A stretch of 6,150 nucleotides of DNA from Campylobacteraceae bacterium (GTDB lineage: Bacteria > Campylobacterota > Campylobacteria > Campylobacterales > Sulfurospirillaceae), in NCBI GenBank assembly GCA_027040375.1, contig JALUMJ010000207.1, forward strand, positions 1-6,150, read 5' to 3'. Below are positions 1 through 5,300 of the stretch, in pieces. The stretch's first letter is position 1; each line of letters opens with the position of its first letter. Made by a program: the position numbers and the translations under genes. The notes under the pieces were generated by a model that did no database searches, was not told the DNA's origin, and worked only from the letters and a program-made list of their open reading frames with translations.

Positions 1-2803
1 AAAGTGAAGGCATTGTTAGGTTCATATCCATCACTAGATGCCCAATCAATACTCCAAGAAGTGAAAGCGGAATAGTGGAAAGGACGACGAGAGAAAGCGT
101 GATAGAATCAAACATCCAAACCAAAGCTATAAAAATCAAAAACACAGCTATAATTCCAGCTTCTGCCATCTCTTTTTGTATCTGCTTGTTTTCCTTCTCT
201 TCACCCTTGATATTTATAGTAACTCCATTTTTTCTTATTTTTGCAAACAATGGTTTTAACTCTTTCAAAAGCTTTGATGAAGTCATCTGATTTTTATGTA
301 AAGAGGCATAAACGGTGCTGACCCTTACGCCTTCGTTTTTATATATATTTGCATCACTTTTTTTATACTCAAAATCAACGATATCTTGCAATCTTACTTT
401 CTTAAGACTACCTGGAATATCCACATAAAAAGATTTCAAAGATTCAAGCTTGTCTTTGTTTAACTCTTGAGTGACTATATCTATCAACTCTTTGTTGTAA
501 GTCATTTTATTTACATCTGATGCGAAAAAATAAGGTCTAAGAAGCGAAGCTATACCTCGTTCGCTAAATCCTAATACAAATCCGTATTCGTTTATCTTTA
601 ATTTTAACTCTTTTGCACCCTCTTCTTTGTCATCACTTACATTAAAGACGCCTTTTATGCTTTTCATCTTTTTTTCTATTACATGTAGAGCATTTTTTAC
701 TTTTTCATCGTCTTTTGCACTAAAAGCTAGTTCAACATCACTCTTTACGATGCCCGCTCCTGGAACTATAACCTTGAATTCATTGAAATTTGGACTATTT
801 TCAAAGGGCTTTGTATATTTTTTTATCTCTTTTAAAAGCTCTCTTGCACTTTCAACTCTTTTCATGTCACTTCCATCATATGCCGGAGAAAGGTAAGGAT
901 TTATGTATTTATTGTAAAAATTCTCTGGTTTTCGTTCGTGTAGATTTATAAAAATATGAAAGTTATTTTCAGCCAAATGTGGTTGAAATTTGGCATCTAA
1001 CATAAAACCAGATATCGATGTCACAGAAGATACTTCACTCTTTGGCAATTTTTTAAGCAATACTTTTTCAACTTTTGTGACCAACGCTTGCGTCTCTTGC
1101 AATTTATAATTCACATTTACTTTTCCACTAATATATATCTGAGTATTATCAAAATCAGGAAAAAGCTGAAAGCTTGTTCTGTTGAAAAGATAAAAACTCA
1201 AGCCCAAATCAAATATCAAAAAGACAACGATAGCACTTTTTTTGTATTTAAGTAAAAAAGAGATGATGATTTTATATCTCTGATTCCAGCTATTCCACCA
1301 TGATTCATTTTTTTGCTTTTTATTTTTAGCTTTTAAAAAGTCCTTTGCATGTAGAGGCAAAAAGAAAAATGCTTCAAAAAGAGAACTTAAGAGCAAAATT
1401 GATATAACTATAGGTATCACTTTCATAAAAACACCCATATCTCCAGACATGATAAGAAGCGGTAAAAAAGCAAAGATAGTAGTAGAAGTGGCGGTAAGAA
1501 CTGCTGGGAACATTTCAGATGCACCATTTATGGCTGCGACCTTTGGACTCTCACCTCGCTCTAAATGTTTATAGATATTTTCTGCCACAACTATGGCTTC
1601 ATCAACAAGCATTCCAAGAGCGATTAATGCTCCTAAAAGTGAAAGCATATTTAAACTATATCCTCCCATTTGCATCGCGATTAAACCGATGAAAAAACTA
1701 ACAGGGATGCCAAGACCGACTATAAAAGCGATTCTGCCACTGATAAAAATATAAACAGAAAGAGAAACCAAAATCAACCCAAAGATGATATTTGAGATAA
1801 CAGTATTTAGACGATTTCTAATCCAAATAGAAGTATCAGTATAAACCTCAAAATCATAATTTTTATATTTTTTCTTAAACTCTTTTAAAACTTTTTTAAC
1901 ATCTTTTACCAAAGTGATGGCATTGCCTTCTTTGGCTTTATTCATATTTATCGATATATTTGGCCTGCCATTAAAATGTGAAATCTCAACTGGGTCAGCT
2001 AATTGAAAATTGGCACTAACTATATCTTTTAATCTTATAGTTTTGCCCGATATGACAAGTGGCATATTTTTTAGTTTTTTCAGCTCCTTAACGCCTGCAA
2101 TAGTGCTAACAAAAAGATGCCCACCTCTTTGTTTGATAAGTCCGATAGGATATATACTGCTGATAGAACTTAGCTTTGATGCAACTTCATTTGCATTTAA
2201 ACCGTATGCTAAAAGTTTGTTTTCATCGATTTTTAGCAAAAGCTCTTTATTCGAATCCCCTCTTATGCTTATATCACTTAAGTTTTTTATCTTTGAAAGT
2301 TTAGTTTTTAACTCATCTGCAACATCGAGCATCTTGCTTTTTGGGGCATTTGAGGCGATAGCTATGGTTACAAGTGGATAAGAAGTCTTTAAAATTTTAG
2401 CAACTGGCTCATCCATATCACTTGGAAAATCTTTTCTTGCAGAAGAGATGATATCTTTTACATCATTTAGAGTTTCTGCCTGATTTGTACCTTCTCGCAA
2501 ATACACAAGTATCTTAAAAAATCCATTTTTAACACTACTTTCAATTCTACTAGCATCATTTAAATTTTTCAAATCATCTTCTAAAGGCTTTACTGCAATC
2601 TTATCAAGCAAATCAGGGCTAGAACCCGCATAAAAACCTGTGATAGATATGGTCTCTAAATTTGATGGTGGAAAAATCTCTTTTGGAATTTTTTGATAAG
2701 AAAAAATTGCCAATACAATCATAAAAAGTAAAAAGATATGATTTAAAATTGATTTTTCAACCGCAAATGTTATAAATTTTTTGATAAGGCTCATATTGCG
2801 CAT
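1..2803 (-). CDS. RND-family (AcrB/HAE1-like) efflux transporter permease, C-terminus beyond window
   Basis: Inner-membrane proton-driven exporter of the resistance-nodulation-division superfamily, normally the pump of a tripartite system with a periplasmic adaptor and a TolC-type channel. I read 934 codons without a stop; AcrB-type proteins have about 1,020-1,050, so roughly 110 residues are missing at the left edge. Visible parts: TM1 at about residues 19-36; the first porter domain; TM2-TM4 at about 336-408, with the TM4 motif GMLVDEAIVVAENI carrying D401 and E402; TM5-TM6 to about 490; TM7 near 515-533; the second porter domain; TM8 at about 882-898; and the start of TM9. The acidic pair is Asp-Glu where AcrB has Asp-Asp. 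The start is ATG at 2803 or the in-frame ATG at 2794 (MSLIKKF, more family-like); neither has a convincing Shine-Dalgarno. No adaptor gene lies upstream. Substrate cannot be told; the TM4 motif looks more like drug/solvent pumps than CusA-type metal pumps. Confidence 0.93.
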   Translation of the reverse strand, partial: MRNMSLIKKFITFAVEKSILNHIFLLFMIVLAIFSYQKIPKEIFPPSNLETISITGFYAGSSPDLLDKIAVKPLEDDLKNLNDASRIESSVKNGFFKILVYLREGTNQAETLNDVKDIISSARKDFPSDMDEPVAKILKTSYPLVTIAIASNAPKSKMLDVADELKTKLSKIKNLSDISIRGDSNKELLLKIDENKLLAYGLNANEVASKLSSISSIYPIGLIKQRGGHLFVSTIAGVKELKKLKNMPLVISGKTIRLKDIVSANFQLADPVEISHFNGRPNISINMNKAKEGNAITLVKDVKKVLKEFKKKYKNYDFEVYTDTSIWIRNRLNTVISNIIFGLILVSLSVYIFISGRIAFIVGLGIPVSFFIGLIAMQMGGYSLNMLSLLGALIALGMLVDEAIVVAENIYKHLERGESPKVAAINGASEMFPAVLTATSTTIFAFLPLLIMSGDMGVFMKVIPIVISILLLSSLFEAFFFLPLHAKDFLKAKNKKQKNESWWNSWNQRYKIIISFLLKYKKSAIVVFLIFDLGLSFYLFNRTSFQLFPDFDNTQIYISGKVNVNYKLQETQALVTKVEKVLLKKLPKSEVSSVTSISGFMLDAKFQPHLAENNFHIFINLHERKPENFYNKYINPYLSPAYDGSDMKRVESARELLKEIKKYTKPFENSPNFNEFKVIVPGAGIVKSDVELAFSAKDDEKVKNALHVIEKKMKSIKGVFNVSDDKEEGAKELKLKINEYGFVLGFSERGIASLLRPYFFASDVNKMTYNKELIDIVTQELNKDKLESLKSFYVDIPGSLKKVRLQDIVDFEYKKSDANIYKNEGVRVSTVYASLHKNQMTSSKLLKELKPLFAKIRKNGVTINIKGEEKENKQIQKEMAEAGIIAVFLIFIALVWMFDSITLSLVVLSTIPLSLLGVLIGHLVMDMNLTMPSL

Positions 2804-2805
2804 TT

Positions 2806-3114
2806 CTATTTTCTAATTTGATTTGCCCTGCTATGGGCTTTTTTATAGACATTCATCTCTTCTCTTTTTCCTACTGCTATGATGTAAATCATAACTTTAT
2901 CTTCAATAATTTTATAAACTATTCTATGTCTTTTATTGTTAAAATATACTTTTTTGAATCCAGTTAATTTGAGATTATTTTTATTTCCTAGTTTAACTCC
3001 GAGTTCTGGTGTATTTAAAATCTGTTTTAATTTTTTCGTAAATAAAATTTGAATTGAGTTATTTAACTTTTTTAACTCTTTTTTAGCCTCTGGATGAAAT
3101 TTAAAGCCATACAT
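2806..3114 (-). CDS. RelE/ParE-superfamily toxin of a type II toxin-antitoxin pair
   Basis: Small basic protein of 102 residues, typical of RelE/ParE toxins. RelE-type members cleave mRNA on the ribosome; ParE-type members poison gyrase. Visible family marks are the N-terminal segment FHPEAKKELKKL (residues 6-17), a helical hairpin to about residue 35, the strand LKLTGFKKVYF (48-58), HRIVYKI (63-69) and the C-terminal strand with IIAVGKREEMNVYKKA (78-93). The basic residues K83 and R84 fit the RelE side better than ParE, but the activity cannot be settled from sequence. The chosen start is the ATG at 3114, whose A is the last base of the antitoxin stop (TGATG), implying coupled translation. 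An in-frame TTG at 3117 would add one residue. The stop lies two bases before the pump ATG. Confidence 0.88.
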   Translation of the reverse strand: MYGFKFHPEAKKELKKLNNSIQILFTKKLKQILNTPELGVKLGNKNNLKLTGFKKVYFNNKRHRIVYKIIEDKVMIYIIAVGKREEMNVYKKAHSRANQIRK

Positions 3115-3410
3115 CAATCATCCAAAGACAGATTTAATTCTTTTAAAACTTCATTACCATCGAGATACTCTTTTTTCGGTGTTGCTAACCTTTTTTCTAT
3201 GGTTTTTAAAATTTCAATATCCTCTTTTTCATCAAGCAGATTCATTAAACTTTCATAAATAGCAGTGGGTATCATCACCGCTTCAATTTTGTTATTTTTT
3301 AAAATTGCTAATTTCTCAACCATACCATTTGAAACACTTGAAAGATAATGCCCAAATTGTTTTGATATATCAGTTGATGATGCTAATTCGTTTTGTGAAT
3401 AGGCTACCAT
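3114..3410 (-). CDS. Phd/YefM-family antitoxin
   Basis: 98-residue antitoxin, first gene of the toxin-antitoxin operon. Phd/YefM proteins bind operator DNA with an N-terminal domain and wrap the toxin with a flexible C-terminal tail, which makes them labile and autoregulatory. Visible marks: the N-terminal stretch with SSTDISKQFGHYL (11-23), the hydrophobic strand KLAILKNNKIEAVMIP (33-48), typical of the fold, the helix AIYESLMNLLDEKED (50-64), and an acidic, leucine-containing tail to D98 that should contact the toxin. The ATG at 3410 has a good Shine-Dalgarno, AAAGG, seven bases upstream. The stop overlaps the toxin ATG by one base. A tandem palindromic repeat just upstream overlaps the likely -10 boxes, which fits repression by its own product. 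Confidence 0.9.
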   Translation of the reverse strand: MVAYSQNELASSTDISKQFGHYLSSVSNGMVEKLAILKNNKIEAVMIPTAIYESLMNLLDEKEDIEILKTIEKRLATPKKEYLDGNEVLKELNLSLDD

Positions 3411-3417
3411 TTTTTAT

Positions 3418-3422
3418 CCTTT
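3418..3422 (-). promoter_or_regulatory. Ribosome binding site of the antitoxin gene
   Basis: AAAGG on the minus strand, seven bases before the ATG at 3410. It is the only clear Shine-Dalgarno of the toxin-antitoxin-pump series. The two downstream genes start at or within two bases of the preceding stop codon, which suggests they rely on coupling to this initiation. Confidence 0.7.
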
Positions 3423-3434
3423 GTTATCATCATT

Positions 3435-3456
3435 ATAATTATACGGATAATTATAC
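3435..3456 (-). promoter_or_regulatory. Promoter and operator-like tandem repeat of the toxin-antitoxin operon
   Basis: On the minus strand the ten bases GTATAATTAT occur twice, at 3456-3447 and 3444-3435, a 12-base period. Each copy contains the perfect palindrome ATAATTAT and a perfect -10 hexamer TATAAT (3455-3450 and 3443-3438). The left copy would place transcription start about 20 bases before the antitoxin ATG. No good -35 is seen, only T-rich DNA, as is common in Campylobacterota sigma-70 promoters. Overlap of a repeated palindrome with -10 boxes upstream of an antitoxin gene suggests the autoregulatory operator; this is inference from position and symmetry. Confidence 0.55.
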
Positions 3457-3489
3457 CGATTTAAAATTAGTTTTTGATTAAGAGCACAC

Positions 3490-3768
3490 TTAAAATACCG
3501 TATCTAACACTTGATTTTTAAATTTTATATATTCTACTTTTTGCTTTAAAAATCGATTTTCTTCTTTGAGTACCGAATACTCACTTGAGAGTTTGCCTAT
3601 GTCTCGGCTTATATAATATATCTCATTTTTGATATATATTTTTGGCAAAAGCACAACTAGGGCTATAAATATACTTAGATATACCATAACCAAAAGTTTG
3701 AAATCAAGATTACGCTCTTTTTTGTTTTCTTTGTCTAATTCATTTAAAAGTTGACTTTTCCCACTCAT
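3490..3768 (-). CDS. Small bitopic membrane protein with coiled coil, FtsL-like
   Basis: 92-residue protein: a charged cytoplasmic N-terminus (1-23), one membrane span (about 24-46), and a periplasmic segment (about 48-86) rich in Lys, Glu and Leu with heptad-like spacing that should form a coiled coil. This is the architecture of FtsL/FtsB divisome proteins, which form a coiled-coil complex activating septal wall synthesis. Position supports this: its ATG overlaps the rsmH stop (ATGA, 4 bases), and ftsL directly follows rsmH in many bacteria. FtsL sequences diverge so much that architecture and synteny are the main evidence. The gene that usually follows, ftsI, is absent; a toxin-antitoxin pair comes next after a 79-base gap. 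I do not assign a gene symbol because no sequence motif proves identity. Confidence 0.75.
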   Translation of the reverse strand: MSGKSQLLNELDKENKKERNLDFKLLVMVYLSIFIALVVLLPKIYIKNEIYYISRDIGKLSSEYSVLKEENRFLKQKVEYIKFKNQVLDTVF

Positions 3769-4676
3769 ATCAGCTTGAACACTCTCATCTTTGAACTTCT
3801 GCTTCTTGGATTTATTTTTATCTCTTTTTTTGATGGAACAATTGGCTTTTTAGTGATTATTTTACCAAGAGAGTGATTATTCCCACATGTACACTTCATC
3901 ACGCCACTTGGACAGATACAATTCTTTGCAAATTCTTTAAAAACTCTCTTGACGATTCTGTCTTCCAAAGAGTGAAAAGAGATGATAGCAACTGTGCAGT
4001 CCTTTAGTTTTGATTTTTCTATCGCTTTTAAAAGAGTAGCTAGCTCGCCTAATTCATCATTTACTTCAATCCTAATGGCTTGAAATACTAAAGTAGCAGG
4101 ATTTATACCTTTTTTAGATGGAAATTTTTTAAAAATCTTGGTCAATTCTCGTGAGCTTTTAATCTTTTGATTTTCTCTTGCATCGCATATAATCTTTGCG
4201 GCCCTTTTAAAATCTCGAACTTCGCCAAAATCTCTTAATATATCCTCTAACTCTTGTTTTGAATAGTTATTTACTACCTCATAAGCACTTAAAGAGTTAT
4301 TTTTATCCATTCTCATGTCTAGCGAATCACTATTAAATCCAAAACCTCTACTTTCGTCATCTAATTGCAATGAAGATACTCCGATATCTGCGAAAATCCC
4401 TCGTATAGGTAAGTTGGAGTATTTTGAAACCACCGAAGAAAATCTAGCGTTTTCAAATATAATCCTATCTTTAAATCTTTCAAGTCTTTTTTTACTAAAA
4501 TCAATAGCTGTCATATCTTGGTCGCAACAGATGAGTTTTATATCGCTATTTTGCTCCAACAACGCCTCACTATGCCCACCATATCCAACAGTACAATCCA
4601 CGATATATCCATCTTTTATATCTTCAAATGTAGCTTTTACCTCATCTAACAAAACAGGAATATGCGGAATTTTCAA
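3765..4676 (-). CDS. rsmH: 16S rRNA m4C1402 N4-methyltransferase RsmH (MraW)
   Basis: Cytoplasmic SAM-dependent enzyme that methylates N4 of C1402 in 16S rRNA, in the decoding centre. With the TTG start it has 303 residues, a normal length (E. coli 313). Conserved blocks in order: the start IPHIPVLLDEV (3-13), the SAM-binding loop DCTVGYGGH (27-35), DIGVSSLQLD (97-106), GFGFNSDSLDMRMD (111-124), IRIEVNDEL (201-209), ISFHSLEDRIVKR (232-244), and the C-terminal KKEIKINPRSRSSKMRVFK. Four cysteines (253, 255, 262, 264) form the CxC...CxC patch seen in many RsmH proteins. The TTG at 4676 is chosen because AAGGTGG lies six bases upstream and homology begins there. An upstream in-frame ATG at 4817 would add 47 unrelated residues and run across the divergent gene. 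The stop overlaps the FtsL-like gene by 4 bases, so the two are probably one operon. Confidence 0.96.
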   Translation of the reverse strand: MKIPHIPVLLDEVKATFEDIKDGYIVDCTVGYGGHSEALLEQNSDIKLICCDQDMTAIDFSKKRLERFKDRIIFENARFSSVVSKYSNLPIRGIFADIGVSSLQLDDESRGFGFNSDSLDMRMDKNNSLSAYEVVNNYSKQELEDILRDFGEVRDFKRAAKIICDARENQKIKSSRELTKIFKKFPSKKGINPATLVFQAIRIEVNDELGELATLLKAIEKSKLKDCTVAIISFHSLEDRIVKRVFKEFAKNCICPSGVMKCTCGNNHSLGKIITKKPIVPSKKEIKINPRSRSSKMRVFKLI

Positions 4677-4682
4677 CTTATG

Positions 4683-4689
4683 CCACCTT
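4683..4689 (-). promoter_or_regulatory. Ribosome binding site that fixes the rsmH TTG start
   Basis: Minus-strand AAGGTGG ends six bases before TTG at 4676, ideal spacing. It decides the start: the next residues, KIPHIPVLLDEV, match the usual RsmH N-terminus, whereas the sequence encoded further upstream has no family resemblance. Confidence 0.8.
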
Positions 4690-4703
4690 GTAGTGTTTTT
4701 CGA

Positions 4704-4710
4704 TATAATA
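4704..4710. promoter_or_regulatory. Divergent promoter region, shared -10 element
   Basis: The 63-base gap between rsmH and the plus-strand aldolase-fold gene contains TATAATA. Read on the plus strand, TATAAT (4704-4709) is a perfect -10 box giving a leader of about 24 bases. Read on the minus strand, TATTAT (4710-4705) is a good -10 box giving a leader of about 20 bases for rsmH. A T-run (4696-4700) precedes the plus-strand box; no clear -35 is present on either strand. Both genes must be transcribed from within or near this gap, so at least one of the two readings is probably right. Confidence 0.5.
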
Positions 4711-4727
4711 CCAAATATTGGGTAAAT

Positions 4728-4732
4728 AAAGG
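4728..4732 (+). promoter_or_regulatory. Ribosome binding site of the aldolase-fold gene
   Basis: AAAGG with a seven-base spacer before ATG at 4740. It supports translation of this gene from that start despite its unusual product. Confidence 0.7.
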
Positions 4733-4739
4733 TTGAACT

Positions 4740-5300
4740 ATGCACGAATTTATAAAAAATGAGATGAAAAGTGTCGCTCTTTCTATGTTTAGAAAAAACT
4801 TTTTTGGTATTTTCCATGGTTCTATATCAGCAAGAGTCAAACAAGACCAATTTATCATAAATAAAAAAAATGCGATATTTGACAATTTAGAGACAAAAGA
4901 TTTTATAAAACTATATTCAAAAAAAGACTATAGGTGGAATGAAGCAAGCATCGATTCGGATATTCACTTAAATATCTATAAATTTATAAGCGAAGCAAAA
5001 TTTATAACTTATACAATGCCTCCGTTTGTCACTGCATATTCGATAAACCATACATCTATAAAACCCATAGACTATTTTGGATATAAGGAATTTAAAGAGA
5101 TAGAGATATTTGACCCAAAATCTTTTGAAGACTGGTATGAAAGAGCAGAATTTGAGATTTACAACCATCTAAGAAACAAAAAAACAAATATAATCGTCAT
5201 AAAAGGCTACGGCATCTACATGTTTGGGCGAGACCTCCAACAAATCGCAAAAACCATTGCTATACTGGAAAATAGTTGTAAAATTTTACACTACATGTAG
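4740..5300 (+). CDS. Class II aldolase/adducin-fold protein lacking the metal-binding histidines
   Basis: 186 residues, shorter than L-fuculose-1-phosphate aldolase (FucA, about 215). Family landmarks remain: a GSIS motif (27-30) followed by Ala-Arg where FucA-type proteins have GNxS; a segment around H76 (HLNIY) matching the helix after the catalytic glutamate; PPFVTAYS (94-101) matching the strand after the zinc HxH; and IKGYGIYMFGRDLQQIAKTI (154-173) matching the NHG...GxxLxxA block. Aligning on H76, FucA E73, H92, H94 and H155 correspond to D72, Y91, M93 and Y157. All three zinc histidines are therefore replaced, and the GNxS asparagine is Ser28. A classic zinc aldolase or epimerase reaction is unlikely; a binding or structural role, as in adducin, or a new activity is possible. 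The ORF is intact with a good ribosome site, so it does not look like a decayed gene. Its 3' end overlaps bioA by 15 bases, convergently. Confidence 0.8.
   Translation: MHEFIKNEMKSVALSMFRKNFFGIFHGSISARVKQDQFIINKKNAIFDNLETKDFIKLYSKKDYRWNEASIDSDIHLNIYKFISEAKFITYTMPPFVTAYSINHTSIKPIDYFGYKEFKEIEIFDPKSFEDWYERAEFEIYNHLRNKKTNIIVIKGYGIYMFGRDLQQIAKTIAILENSCKILHYM

Noticed and set aside
75..290. Plus-strand open frame of 71 codons
   Set aside because: It lies wholly inside the RND pump on the other strand and has Phe/Ser/Ile-rich composition typical of the antisense of AT-rich coding DNA.
627..896. Plus-strand open frame of 89 codons with a signal-peptide-like look
   Set aside because: Antisense of the pump's second porter domain; the hydrophobic appearance comes from reversed Lys/Glu codons.
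2010..2381. Plus-strand open frame of 123 codons
   Set aside because: Antisense of the first porter domain of the pump, which is continuous and family-like on the minus strand.
3478..3493. Short hairpin TTAAG-6 base loop-CTTAA at the end of the FtsL-like gene
   Set aside because: Five mostly A-T pairs, includes the stop codon, and no T-run follows on the minus strand; too weak to call a terminator.
4315..4725. Plus-strand open frame of 136 codons
   Set aside because: Antisense of the SAM-binding part of rsmH, whose motifs are unmistakable.
4673..4885. Minus-strand open frame of 70 codons
   Set aside because: Spans the divergent promoter gap and the antisense of the aldolase-fold gene; no family resemblance.
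4968..5168. Minus-strand open frame of 66 codons
   Set aside because: Antisense of the aldolase-fold gene, with Phe/Tyr/Cys-rich shadow composition.
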